Assembly (NCBI RefSeq): GCF_000276665.1
Contig: NW_004955470.1
Coordinates: 5,331,166 to 5,395,165, forward strand
Length of the DNA stretch: 64,000 nt
Origin: Chinchilla lanigera
Taxonomy: Eukaryota; Chordata; Mammalia; Rodentia; Chinchillidae
Reading direction: 5' to 3'
Shown here: positions 46,862-58,440 of the stretch, one piece after another
Numbering within the stretch: position 1 is the first letter of the stretch
Layout of the letters: the number at the start of each line of letters is the position of its first letter
Program-made: the position numbers and the translations under genes
Notes under the pieces: model-generated
Database searches by the model: none
What the model saw: the letters and a program-made list of their open reading frames with translations, nothing else
What the model was told of the DNA's origin: nothing

Positions 46862-47008
46862 TCTTCTAGCGATCGATCTAGGCCTCGGTCAGGGGATCGA
46901 CGGTGAACACGTTCTGGTGAATGACACTTTGTATTTGGCTTCATTGAATTCAAATGATAAGCATTACTTGAATAATTCTGGCGGCGAAGCTCTTGGACAG
47001 CCCTCTCC
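46862..47008 (-). CDS. TSGA10: TSGA10 penultimate coding exon
   Basis: The exon has 147 bases between a TTTTGTTTTAG acceptor and a GTAAGT donor. It reads ERAVQELRRQNYSSNAYH, then MKPNTKCHSPER and SPDRGLDRSLEE. The coiled coil ends here and gives way to a basic tail rich in Ser, Pro, His and Arg, with SPxR-like repeats that could be phosphorylation sites. It ends in GA, the first two bases of the second Glu codon. Without splicing the frame meets TAA directly after the EE codons, so the open frame seen in genomic DNA is misleading. An ID element sits 40 bases upstream of the acceptor (see findings). The stretch after SSNAYH seems one residue shorter than the human protein I remember. Confidence 0.94.
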
Positions 47009-47030
47009 CTAAAACAAAATAGTGATGCTA

Positions 47031-47150
47031 TTAAATTTTGTAGGTTGGGGCCGGGGATATAGCTCAGAGGCATGAGCGCGCGCCTGGCAAACACAAGGTC
47101 CTGATTCCCAGCACCAAAAAAAAAAAAAAAAGTTAAATTTTGTAGGTTGG
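47031..47150 (+). mobile_element. Young ID SINE next to TSGA10 acceptor, with duplications
   Basis: ID body from about 47047, A16 tail at 47116-47131, flanked by perfect 18-base copies TTAAATTTTGTAGGTTGG (47031-47048 and from about 47133). The element is antisense to TSGA10 and lies in its 282-base intron, 40 bases upstream of the penultimate exon. Confidence 0.95.
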
Positions 47151-47290
47151 TATTATTATTATTATTATTACTTTCATAAAACTGTAGCTCAATACATACT
47201 TCAAAATTTAACTGTCATGAAAAAACTAAAACTTACTGTTACCTATAAAACAATACTTCAGGCTAAACATTGCACAGATAATAAACTTAC

Positions 47291-47395
47291 CTTTCAAAAC
47301 GTTCTGTCCCTAGTTGTCGCTTAGTAATGTCTAAATCAGCTTCCAGTTGTGTTACAACATTTCTGAACTGGGCTACGTCTCTACTCTGGATGGCC
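47291..47395 (-). CDS. TSGA10: TSGA10 coding exon (3rd from last)
   Basis: This 105-base exon (1 + 34 codons + 2) was too short to stand out as an open frame. It is flanked by a TTTACACAG acceptor and a GTAAGT donor. Its first G completes the ATG split from the previous exon, then it reads [20 protein letters not shown] and [13 protein letters not shown], ending in AG that joins the next exon to make Arg. The reading matches the TSGA10 C-terminal coiled coil closely, with no indel. The phase agreement at both ends confirms the boundaries. The intron that follows is only 282 bases long and carries a young ID insertion. Confidence 0.95.
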
Positions 47396-49057
47396 CTGTG
47401 TAAAGGAACGTAAGAATGACAGTTGATTAAATCTAAAACATGGCTGTGACTTAAGAGTGTATTAAACCATGTTCACAGGGGTTTCTTAGGTAGATCTAAG
47501 TCACACTGTGATTTTTATAGACAGATTTATTAGTACATCTAAAATATGCTAATTTTAGATGTATTAAATGTACAAACCAGCACCCTTGAAAAGCCTAAAC
47601 AATCCTTGTCCCCATTCAATTACATTTACTGACATTTTCTGTCAGTAACCATATGTACAGATGAGGCATCTATAGATAGATAACGTAATACCTATCTATA
47701 CTATCCATTAACTACAAATAATTTTTTATGAAAACACTTTAAGTATTATTACATAATTGTTTAGCAGTACTACAGTATCATCCAGTAATAGTGGAATGCA
47801 CTAGCACCACAGTTAGTACATAGTCTGTTTTGCATATGTTAATTCAATCAGGTGCATCATACACATTTAAAATTTAATGTGTATACTAACACAAGTAACT
47901 GTTCAATTTAACAGAATCTTCCTTAAGGTTAAATAATGCATCAAAACCCCTGTGATAAGGCACGCTATCTTGAGGAAGATAATGACAGATGAATGCTGCT
48001 TGCACAGAACATTCTATGCTCTTTGCTTGCTTTTAGGATGCAGTACAGGCTGCTAAAATCTCAACGTTAAAGATTAAGAACACAAACGTTTAATCATGCT
48101 AGCCAGCTCTGAGTGATAGCACTAGTCAGTCTAAAACAGAGTGTACCCCTGATGGGAGAAGTGCTGGCACTCTTCCCTAGACAGATTTCCTTCTACCAGC
48201 TGGAGAAAGGGATCCTGCAGAACCAGCTGAAGGTATCACAACAGCCCAGCTACAGTAACTGAACAGAATGACTCAGACACAGCCACTAGGACCTAGGAGC
48301 AGTTTCTGAGAGAAATGCACCGTGCTGGTGCGTGGCCCTGCCAAGGTCATGATTTCTATGCTTCCACAGGTCCCAGGTGCAGATGCAAGGGCAGAGTAAG
48401 GATGATGAAAAAGTGTTATAGACAGTACAGGTAAGAATACAAGTTAAGGAAATCCATCAGTTTTTCTAAGAGGTAACCAAGTTTAATAAAAGAAACATTC
48501 ACCATCCAGGCAGATATTTTGACCCAAGTCTCCACCCAGGGTTCTTATAATAAAGTGCTGATGGAGCCAAGCATTCTAAAACAAAACAAAACAAAACAAA
48601 ACAAACGAACAGCAAACAGAAAAGGCCAAAATCAATGGTCTGAGAAAGTGCTTGAGATTTTGTGAACTCAGCTTTTCCAGGTACCCAGTATATGGTCCTA
48701 GGTACGAAAAAAATACCATATGACAAGAGGAAAGATCAGGTATCAGTACCAGGTAGTTTCAGAGTGCTTACTTTCTTCCACTCTGGTTTGTAAAGGCAGT
48801 ATTTTAGATCAGACATTCTATTACACCCAAAACTATTGGAAACAATCAGCAGAGATGGTTCAACTTAAATATCTGATAAAAAAATAGATAATCATACTAA
48901 ATCTTAAGGAAATCACAATAATTCTGATCCTCAGGTTAATTAATGGCAAATTATCAGAACTAAATTCTCTGCAGTCCAGCTTTAAAATTCTACTAATCCA
49001 TAAAGTACCAAAAATTAAGAGTATGACTTTATGTTCTTATACTGCTAGCCAACTTAC
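47396..49057 (-). other. TSGA10 intron, mostly unique
   Basis: Contains a (AAAAC)n run at 48576-48604 and little else recognisable. The 47960-48480 part is GC-richer, unassigned. Confidence 0.5.
48576..48604 (+). repeat. (AAAAC)n microsatellite
   Basis: About five AAAAC units, decaying into ACAAACGAAC. Confidence 0.95.
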
Positions 49058-49260
49058 ATTTTATTTTCTGCCAAGCAAAGGTGTTCTTTAAGAAGTTGAA
49101 TTTCAGATTCTTTTTCTTGGAGGGCTATCTGAGACTGATATTCTTTGTCTCGATTGGCCACCAGCAAAGCTTCTAGATTCTGCATGGAGATTCTCTCATT
49201 TGTCATCTGACTCCTGAGGAGTTCTATTTCAGAACGAGCAGAATCTAACTCATTCTCCAT
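49058..49260 (-). CDS. TSGA10: TSGA10 coding exon (4th from last)
   Basis: The exon has 203 bases, entered in phase 0 after the acceptor ATTATTGTACAG and ended after two bases of a codon by the donor GTAAGT. It encodes [15 protein letters not shown], then [15 protein letters not shown] and [12 protein letters not shown], all diagnostic of TSGA10. Charged and leucine residues alternate in heptads, so this is more coiled coil. The first codon here is ATG (Met); I recall Arg at this place in human. The intron upstream is about 7.6 kb and filled with repeats; the one downstream is about 1.66 kb. An open frame runs on past the acceptor into the intron, but the splice signal and protein homology both put the boundary at 49260. 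Confidence 0.95.
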
Positions 49261-49736
49261 CTGTACAATAATAGGAACATATCTAGACTTATTCCTATTC
49301 ATTTATGTAACTGACATTATCAAGATCTCAATAGATTTTGTAGTATGTTATAAACTGACAATCATTTTTAACTTCTTTGAAATTGTGTCTCCTTAATAAA
49401 CATACATAGCATACATACAGAACTTTCTCCATCTCTGATCGTATCGGAAAACTCCTTATGTCAAATCTCATTAATCCCAACCTGTCGCCAATTTCCATTT
49501 CCAGTTTTGGTGTTTCTTTATATATTTCTAAAAGTCTGATATGGCGGTGTCTGTGACTACTGCTTTGAATCAGGCAAGTTATAAACACTGAACTCCCTTC
49601 TGGAGTATCACTGTACTCTATAGTTTAGGAATATAAAAAGTAAATATACTTTCCTTCTCTTGTATAAACCTGTGGGAAACTTCCCCTTTGAAGATTATGA
49701 GCTGATATTAAAAATGAGAGTGAACATTTTTTAATA

Positions 49737-50240
49737 AAAATAACTATTACAGTTAAAGACAGATGGCCATTAATTCCCCTCAAAATACCCCCCCCCTCAG
49801 TTCCAACACACTTACCACATCCTTCTTGCCACTTTCTGAAGCAGTTCTAGAAGTTCTCTGTGTAAATGTCTCTTCACAGCTGCCTTGATGTGCTGAATCA
49901 ATTCAAAATGTTTATGGATATGTATCAAATGTTTATTTGATAGTTAGTATGAACTATCAAATAAAAACATCAAGGTGTGTCCTCATCCACTTTACCCACT
50001 GAATCTGGCAGCATGCAACTTCTGGCTCTTCTCCGAAGTCAAACTAACTACAAAAGGTAAATGTATTACAATGATTTAAGGTAGCTACAACAGCACAACT
50101 AAAGATAAAAAAGAGGACTTCCAGAACTGCTTCAAAAAATGACAAGAACAATGGGATGTGCGTTCAAGTGATGAATATTTTAATGTTCCAAGTGAGGATT
50201 AATGGCAACACATCTTTTACTGTAATAAATTAAACAAAAA
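49737..50240 (+). mobile_element. Mariner fossil with long inverted arms (copy 2)
   Basis: This has the same structure as the copy at 873-1410 but opposite orientation, and lies in a TSGA10 intron. From 49972 the plus strand reads CPHPLYPLNLAACNFWLFSE, aligning with the mariner block PHPPYSPDLAPCDFWLFPK; both Asp positions are now Asn. It continues to KEDFQNCFKK near 50110-50150. The left arm (from 49737) is an inverted copy of the right arm. A perfect hairpin lies near the centre at 49932-49965. Confidence 0.75.
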
Positions 50241-50799
50241 ATTCTACATTTACCATATTTTTCAATCCCACCTGGCCTAATATATGTTCTGTGTGTCAAA
50301 TTTCTTTTGAAAAGGAGAAAGACCAGCCATTATTATTTAGAAAAATTCCTTATCTCATATTATACATTATAATAAATTCTATAGCCATTAAAAAGTTACA
50401 TGTGAAAAGATAAACTTCAATTCCCAGTAAAGAGAAATTAATTAAAATTAAATTATTGAAGTGGGGACAGGTAAGTAAAGAGGGGAAGAACTTCCTAAGC
50501 TAGATATAATGGAGAAGTAAATTTAATCACATAAAAATAGACTTTTTGATAAGTTAATATAAACAACCAAATTTTGAAAGAAAACTACTGGAAGAAAACT
50601 CAGTAAACAGTTAATATCTTTACTAACACAATAAACTCAAACAAATTGATGAAAAATATTAACTAATTGTATGATCAGAAAATTTACAATGAAATGAACA
50701 GTAATCATACGGAAAACTTTTACTCTTGTTAGTAGCTAGATATAAACTGAAATGAAATACTATTTATAGTCTAAAAGTTTTTTATCTTAACACTCCTGA

Positions 50800-52464
50800 C
50801 CTTTTGGGCTGGATACTTATCTGGCGAGTGGGGCTGCACTATGCATTACAGGATGCTTATCAATATGCCTGGCATGGTTTACCTACAGATCCCTCCAGGG
50901 CTTCCCCACTCTGATCATGACAATCAAAAAAGTAAAGATGGATCTGGACATTGCTGACTGAGTTGCACTGAAAAGTGTAACACAGATGTTCCTCTAGTCT
51001 ACTACACGGGTAAATCTGTTGGTTTGTGTTGAAGAACACTGAAGGAGGTAATGGCAGTCTCACATGCTTTTGCCACATCAGAGCAGAATGGAACATCGCT
51101 GTTCTGGCAACAGCTTTCATGGCATATAATTCATATACCGTACAACTCACTATTTCAAGTATACAACTCAATGATTTTAAATATATTAATGGAGTTGTGC
51201 AATCATTACCACGATGTATTGTTAGAACTTCATTATCCAAGAAAGAAACTCAGCACCCATTAGCACTCAACCTGCACTCCCCTCCTTGGCCCTAACAATC
51301 CTTCACCTATTTCTGTCTCTGTGATTTGCCACATTCTGGGAAATTACATTTCATATGAATGAAATTTTGCAATGTGTATGTGGTCATTTTTAATAGGCTT
51401 TCTTCACTTAGAATGTTTTCAAGAGCCATCAATAGTTTAACTACTATCAATAGTTTATTTTTATTGCCTAATATTCCATTGCACAGACTTACCCTAAATA
51501 ACCACTCATAAATTGTAAGTATTTTAGTTACTACACATTTGGGTAATCATATACACAATGCTGTCATGGCACTGGTATATAAGTTTTTGTGTACACACAT
51601 GCTTTCATCCCTCTTGGCTAGCTAGGACTGGAATTTCTGGGCTTTATGATAATTCTATTTTTAACATTTTGAGAAACTGCCAAGATGTTTTCTAAAATAG
51701 TCTCACTGTGTTTCATTCCCACCATTGGTGTAAGAAGATTCCACTTTCTCCACATCCTTGTCAATGTTTTTTTTTTTGTTTGTTTTTTACTTTAATCATC
51801 TTTTTGATTGTAACCATCCTGGTGGTGGTGAAATGCTATGGTTTTGACTTATGGTTTTGATTTGCTCTTTCGTGACTGTTAATGATGTTGAGTATCTTTA
51901 CAAGTGCTGATTGGTCATTTGTGTCTGTTCTATAGAGGAATGTCTACTAACACCTTTGCTTTTTATTTGGGTTATAAGTATTAAGAATTTTTTAAACATT
52001 TTGAATACAAATCTCTTATCTAGTACATGATTTGCAAGTGTCTTTTTCCCATTCTGTACATTACTGTTTCACTTTCTCATTGATATCATTTGCAGCAAAA
52101 AAGAGGGGAATTAACTTTTTTATGAAGTCCATTTGATCTTTTTTTCTTTTTCTTTTCTTCTGTTTTTGATATGAACCTGTGAAGATACTACCCACAGTCA
52201 CAAATACTTACTTCTGCATTTTCTTCTTTAGGGTATTATAGTTTTAACTTTTACATAAAGATCTATGATTCATTTTCTCATTATGTATGGCATGAGGTGG
52301 GGACCCAACTTCCCCCCTTCCTATGTACCCAGATGTAGAAGATTGATTTGACAGTGTTTGCTGTAGATTTTTCATAGATGTTCTTTAGAAGTTGAGGAAG
52401 TTTCTATCTGTTCACTAGTTTTGAGTGTCTTTTTCATGCAAGTTTTGAGTGTCTTTTGTCAAAT

Positions 52465-52495
<31 letters not shown>

Positions 52496-52740
52496 GGTTT
52501 TTCTCCAGTACCAGGAACCAAACTCACGACCTTGCGCTTGCCAGGCAGGCGCTTTTGCCGCTGAGCTAAATCCCCAGCCCCTTGTCAAATGTTTTTTCTG
52601 AATCTATTGAGGTGAACATTCTCTACTGTTTTCTCTTGCCTCAGTTTATCTGTTTTTTATTATTTTGTTTATTCTTATTACTTTAGGTTTAATATGATGA
52701 TTTTTTTCTCCAGTGTCTTAAGTGGAAGGTTAGTGATTTG
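50800..52740 (-). mobile_element. Old L1 3' end, antisense copy
   Basis: TATACAACTCAATGATTTTA, GTTGTGCAATCATTACCACG, CTAATATTCCATTGCACAGA and GACTGTTAATGATGTTGAGT match the reversed 3' region of old L1. Interrupted by the ID at 52474. Same strand as TSGA10. Confidence 0.7.
52456..52598 (-). mobile_element. Young ID SINE with perfect duplications
   Basis: Reversed ID (CAGTACCAGGAACCAAACTC to AAATCCCCAGCCCC) with a long T tail, flanked by TTGTCAAATGTTTTTTCT on both sides (about 52456 and 52581). Confidence 0.95.
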
Positions 52741-55330
52741 AGATCTGCAAAAATTTCCTAAAACTGGTAAATAAGTTTGGCAAGGTCACAAGATACAAGA
52801 TAAAGATTCAAAACTAGTTGTACTTCTACACACTGGCAATAAATGCAGTGATAAAATTAAAACTAGAATACCTTTTAAAGTAATTTTAAAAGTGAAAAAG
52901 TGTTTAGTATTTTGTAGGTGTAAATCTAATAATACATGTACAGAATGTATATGATGAAAACTACGTAAAGCGAATAAGAGAAAACAAGACATTCTGGTTC
53001 ATGCACTGGAAGCCTCAACAAAGTAAAGATGCCAATTGTTACGGCTGATACATGGTGCCAACCTGGGGAGTCTAGAGGCTTAGCTAAGTGACTCAGCAGT
53101 TCTGCATCTTGGGGTGAGAAGGACCTGCCCTTCCCACTCTGGGTTTCTGGTCATTGTGTCAACTTGAGAAGTTGAGGAGGTAACTAAATGACTGGGCAGG
53201 GGGCAGGGTCCTTACTTTGTATTCACCCTGAACCTGTGCAGGAGGAGGGCCTGGAGATCATGTGAGTGCTGCACGCCCGCTGGGTGGGGGCAGCCTGCCT
53301 AAAATATGAGGGAAAAGAGGCTTGCCCCCTCCACTGCCCTGTTTTTGCTCTTGCTGCTTTTGCTGCCTTTTGCTGCCTTGAAGTGTTGCCCCTGTGCCAG
53401 GCCACCCTGCCTTGGAGCCAGCTGCTTATAGACTGAAACCTCCGCAAACTGTAAGCTAAATAAATCTTTCCTTCCTTAACTCTATGTGTCAGGTATTTTG
53501 TCTCAGCAATGAGAGAAAAGTAACCAAGAGAGTAATTCTCCACAAATTTGTATTTAGGTCTAATGGAATGCTACCAAAATCCCACCATCATTTTATTTCA
53601 TAAGTATAGAAAAATTATTCTCATACTTATATGGAAAGGCAAAAAAAGAATAGCTATAGCAATTTCAAAAAAGAATACAGTAGATAGATTTAAAGAGTTA
53701 CTATACAACTGCAATAATTGTGACTGTGTGGCATTGGTGGAAAGACAGACACATAGATCAATGTAAAAGAACAGAGGACCAAAAAAAGTCCACACAGACA
53801 GGCTCAACTTATTTTTCACAAAGTTACAAAATCAATTCAACAGCTTATACTGTTGTTCAATAGCTTTTTCAAAAATTGTACTAGAGCAACTGGACACAAA
53901 ACCAACCAACCAAAAAAACCTTGGCTCAAATCTTGTACCTTTTTCCAGAAATTTAACTCAAAATGGATCCTGGAATTAAATATAAAAAATAAAACATTTA
54001 GAACAACACCAAGGAAAAATATTTGAGACCTAAAACTATGCAAACAATTATCAGACTTAAAAGCCAAAACATAAAAAAACCCCAAAACATGATCCACAAA
54101 AATCTTAAGTTAGAATTCTTCTAAACTTAAAATTTTGTTCTGAGAAAGACCCTGTTAAGAGTATAAAAATGACTAGATCTATAGTGAGAGAGAATATGTG
54201 CAAACCACATATCAGATAAAGGTCTAGTATCCAGAATATATGAAAACTCTTTATAGTGAAAACTAAAAAGGGCAACAATTCAGTGAGAAAACAGACCAAA
54301 GATAGAGATATTTCACAGAAGAAGATATACAGATGGCAAATATCCACACAGAAAGAGTTTCCACCTCAGTAACCACTAGGGAAATGCACATTAAAACCAT
54401 CACAATATACCACTATTCACATATTAAAATGATTAAAATAAAAAATGGTGACAAGATCAAATGCTGGCAAGGATACAGATAAACAAGATTAACTTGCACA
54501 TTACTGGTGGGAATATAAAATGATAGGTATTTGGGAAAACAGTTTGGTACTTTCTTTAAAAAAAACTAATCATGCAATTAATACATAATCTAAATGTCAC
54601 ATTCCTGGGCATTTACAAAGAAATAAAGATTTATGTACATGCACACACACACACACACACACACACACCTCTACTTGTAATACCCCCCAAATTAGAAACA
54701 ACCTAACTGATTTTCAGTGGGTGAATGATTAAGCAAACAGTGCTATACCAATAATATGAAATATGATTCAGCGATCGAAACGAATGAGCAATGCTATATG
54801 CAACAATCTGGAGGACTCTACATAGAATTATGTTGAGTGAAAAAGCCAATCCTAAAAGGTTATTGCATGATTCCATTTATATAACATTCTTGAAATGACA
54901 AAATTACAGAAACAAAGAACATAATAATGGTTGAAAAGGATTAAGAAGGGACATGGATGATGCCATAAAGGGCAACATATGGGATCCTGGGAAAGAAATT
55001 GTTCTGTCTCTTGCTTGAATCATCATCGTTAACTTGGTTGTGGTATCAGATTACAGTTTTGCATTACCACTGAGGAAAACCAAATAAAGCATACATGAGA
55101 GTGCTCTGTATTATTTATTAAATTAGATGGAAATCTACTATTATCTAAAAAAACATTTAGTTTAGAAAAAAATCATTTGAATGTTCCCTTTCTGCATAGT
55201 ATAGCTGAAGAAGCACAAAAATGAGTACTATGCCCCTTGCATTTGGGATTACATCTTATTGAAGCAATGAAGATATATACATAAATAAATAAATGTCAAT
55301 GTGAAATAAATTTAGAAGCATTTTAATGTA
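52741..55330 (+). mobile_element. Old L1 ORF2 3' relic
   Basis: ACTGGCAATAAATGCAGTGA, ATACTTATATGGAAAGGCAA, GGAAAGACAGACACATAGATC, AAATATCCACACAGAAAG and GGGAAATGCACATTAAAACC follow ORF2 to its end, then the 3' UTR (TGATTCCATTTATATAACAT). Interrupted by an LTR at 53040 and a (CA)n at 54641-54667. Confidence 0.8.
53040..53530 (+). mobile_element. MaLR-type solo LTR inside L1
   Basis: GGTGCCAACCTGGGGAGTCT to AACTGTAAGCTAAATAAATC and TTTGTCTCAGCAATGAGAGA. L1 sequence resumes on either side, so the LTR inserted later. Confidence 0.75.
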
Positions 55331-55458
55331 CTGTGGCAATAGGGAATAAGCTAAAAAAATTTAGAGTAAACATCTTTAAAATGTTTTTTTAAATTAACGT
55401 AACTCATTATATATAGTCCTACTAAGAGCAGTGATTTTAAAACATTAAAAAGATACTA

Positions 55459-55550
55459 GAGCCAGGAATGTAGCTTAGTGGCACAATGCTTGCCTGGCAA
55501 GTGCAAGGCCCTGGGTGCAATTCTTGGTACAAAAAAAAAAAAGATACTGG
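55459..55550 (+). mobile_element. ID SINE with duplications
   Basis: AGCCAGGAATGTAGCTTAGT to TGCAATTCTTGGTACAAAA; AAAGATACTAGA and AAAGATACTGGA flank it. Confidence 0.9.
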
Positions 55551-56644
55551 AATATACTGACTTGGTCATAGTCTACTTCAGTATTGTATCTTCTTGTACT
55601 TCAGCTTTATATTATTTCAGTTGTTAGAACAACATGTAGGGACTTTTGTAATTTGAAAATATCAGGTAAAACAATTTTTTATGAAAGTACATACTGTTTC
55701 AATTTTTAGCAAGCATCTATCCATGAGTTACTTTCATCATTAAAAAATTCTTCCTAAAATAAAAAAATAACTGAAGGAAGAGTGAGAATTTGGGCACGTA
55801 TCACTTCATGAAGACATTGATAGACTCTTATTAAATTAACTAGACACATGATTCTCAAATGCATCATCAAATAGTAGATAACAAAATGATGAGTTCAACA
55901 AGGTTTGGTAAGAACACTAATGTAAACATGACCAAAATTTGCTGCATTTCAGTTACACTGTGCAGCTGCTGTGCATGGCCCTTCAGGATCTGGTTTCCAT
56001 TTCTCCAGATCCTGCCTGCAGCCAATTCCTGCCACCATGCACCCACATCAGCCACTTTGAGTTGCTTACTGTTTACTCAGGAATCCACACACACCCCATA
56101 CCTGACACCCCGAAGCTAAACAGGAATTCCCTCTGTGAAACTTTGATAGAAGGTATTTCTTAATTAGTGTAATGTTCATTCCAAATTATTTGTGTGTCAA
56201 TAATTAGAAGACCTGGCTGGAGGGGTAGAACTGACGTCTTCCAGACATTAAATTCCCAGTGGCAGGCAAAATGTCAGCCTCAAAGCAGATACAATCAACT
56301 GAATTATAGTTTGAAAGAACCCAACCAATCAATAAATAAAATTAGCTTAAGAGAATACCATTCAGGTTGTAATTAAGCTGACTAATCTTCAAACTCGTGG
56401 CTCCTTGCTAACTGCTGTGTCAATGTGATTTATAATTCTTTGGGCTAAAAGTAAATCAAACTGTATGCTCAAAAGAGTTTCTGTTCTTGAATATCAAGAA
56501 CATAACTGTCATAAGTTAAAACCTAAAAATTAAATCTAAAGTTGAAAGATATAACTCAATGCAATATTTAATAAAAAACAACTTTCTTCAAAATTGTAGT
56601 AATATTAAGAGTAATAGCCATTTTTAAAGAATCTTTTATTTATT
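55551..56644 (-). other. TSGA10 intron, nothing recognised
   Basis: About 1.1 kb; open frames at 55859-56163 on both strands are unsupported. Confidence 0.4.
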
Positions 56645-56732
56645 TATTTTTTTGCAGTACCAGGGATCAAATTCACAACCTTGTGCTTGCCAGGCAGGTG
56701 CTTATGCCACTGAGCTATATCTCCAGCCCCTT
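56645..56732 (-). mobile_element. ID SINE close to TSGA10 exon
   Basis: Reversed ID: GCAGTACCAGGGATCAAATT to GAGCTATATCTCCAGCCCC. About 170 bases downstream of the exon 56901-57110 in the TSGA10 direction. Confidence 0.92.
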
Positions 56733-56757
56733 AAACAACCTTTTAAAATATATTATA

Positions 56758-56885
56758 GCTGGACACGGTGGCATACACCTGTAATTCCAGCACTCTGGAG
56801 GCTGAAGCAGGACGACTGCCATGAATTCAAGGCCAGTCTTGACTACATAGCAAGACCCTGTCTCAAAAAAACAAGCAAAAACATA
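56758..56885 (+). mobile_element. B1 SINE abutting TSGA10 donor
   Basis: GCTGGACACGGTGGCATACA to AGCAAGACCCTGTCTCAAAA, internally short (about 30 bases lacking). Its A-rich tail ends within about 15 bases of the splice donor at 56899-56900. Confidence 0.93.
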
Positions 56886-56900
56886 AAATGTATTACATAC

Positions 56901-57110
56901 CATTTCTATTTCTTGATCCTTAGCAACCAGCTGTCGATTAAGAAGTTCTTTGCTTGAGTCAAGTTTAATACAGAGCTCCCTTGTGGAAGACAAATCTGCA
57001 AGGGCAGACACTTTTTCAAACTGAACCTTCTGTAGCTCCTCCTCCATCTTTACAAGAGATTTGTGTAAAGTTGAAATCTGGGACTTGTAAGACCTTTCTG
57101 CATTTAAGTG
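56901..57110 (-). CDS. TSGA10: TSGA10 coding exon (5th from last)
   Basis: This 70-codon exon is both entered and left in phase 0. On the minus strand it follows a TTCCTTGCAG acceptor and is closed by the donor GTATGT. It begins [12 protein letters not shown] and contains [16 protein letters not shown], which I recognise as testis-specific gene 10 protein. TSGA10 is a coiled-coil protein of male germ cells, found in the sperm tail fibrous sheath and at the centriole and head-tail junction; human loss-of-function variants cause acephalic sperm. The C-terminal part is also reported to bind HIF-1 alpha. The exon is rich in Glu, Lys, Leu and Gln with heptad-like leucines, as expected for a long coiled coil, and has no stop or frameshift. 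No earlier TSGA10 exon was found between here and the right edge. Identification is from remembered protein sequence, not a search. Confidence 0.95.
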
Positions 57111-58399
57111 CTGCAAGGAATAGATCACTTTTACTATACAGGTGGAGGAAAGCAAAGTGAAGCAAATCTTCTAACACTAGTATTTGGACCACAAGAAGTG
57201 TAGACAGTACAGGTGATAACTGTGTTCAAAACACTGTGGGAAAGATAATGTCAGTCTGCAAGTCTGTTTAAGTAAAATCAATGAGTAGGGAGTCACCTGG
57301 TCATTTAAAAATATACTCTGGTGAAACCCTTTTCCCACTTAAAAGTCTCCAGTGCCAAGGCTAGTTGAGATATATATGCATTTATACTTTTACCTGTATT
57401 TGTTACCGTCTTAACTACTCTACAAGACCGATGTTGTTGCTAAAGTCCCAGTGTTGGCCAATGGTTCACTCACCCATTTCCCCACTCTTGACTGGCATGT
57501 TGACATCACTCATGCCTTATAAAATGAGGACTGATAAATCTAACAGTCATACTACTGAGGGAAAAAGGCTCTAAGTGAGTATAAATTAAGCATATATCCA
57601 ATAATAGGAAATAAGAGCATGTTTTCAAAACCACAATATGAGATTCAAGTTACATAAATGGTTCCAATGTTCAAAATAATTCCTTTCCCTTTCTTTTCTT
57701 CTTCAGAAAAATGCCTTACATAAGAGCACTTGCCACCTACAGAGACGTATTTGTTTTTTATACTGCAAAGATAACAAAACTGAAACGTGAAAATTTTTAT
57801 GTGCTTTTACAAGAGCTTTTATCAGTATAAAGCACTAAACAATTTTCCTGGCCTAAGTTACTTGGGCACAGTACATTCCCATCTTTCCCCTCCATCCTCC
57901 TTTCCTTCTACACTCGTGTTTATTCATTCTTCAACCTTCTACCTGTACACTCATTCACTCCCCTAAGCCCTGATATTCATGGAATATACACTATGTTCTA
58001 GTCACTCTGCATAGGTGCATGTTCAATTGGAAGAAAATTGTCTGTGATCTCATAAAACTTCCATGCCACTGGTTGAGTCACACATCAATCAAATAAGGAT
58101 ATATGAATGTACAAATATATATTAAGAAAACACCAGTGGAGAATATGTAACAAGAAAACTGATCTAGATTGGTACCAAAGTAATTTAAAAGTTTGACAGG
58201 ATAAAACTTAACATTTAAAAAATACACCTCTCGATAACACAAAATTTAAAAAGTCTAGAACACAATCAGAGATTTCTGGACTCTCAAGGTATGAATATTA
58301 GATCCCTAACTAATAAAAAACTCACTCAATAAATACAGAAACAAATATTGCAGAGAATGGCCAAAAAGGTCATTAAAATAGATATTATAAACACACTCA
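57111..58399 (-). other. Upstream TSGA10 intron, unique part
   Basis: No earlier TSGA10 exon found here: nothing encodes the expected residues before HLNAERS. Unassigned AT-rich sequence. Confidence 0.5.
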
Positions 58400-58440
58400 G
58401 TATGTATGTATGTATGTATGTATGTATGTATGTATGTATT
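58400..58440 (+). repeat. (TATG)n microsatellite
   Basis: Ten near-perfect TATG units, at the tail of a reversed B1. Confidence 0.97.

Noticed and set aside
46858..47094. Minus-strand open frame starting inside the ID element
   Set aside because: The start is SINE and intron sequence; only 46862-47008 is exon. In-frame run-on is chance.
51026..51295. Overlapping 70-126 codon open frames
   Set aside because: Within reversed L1 3' sequence; no conserved protein.
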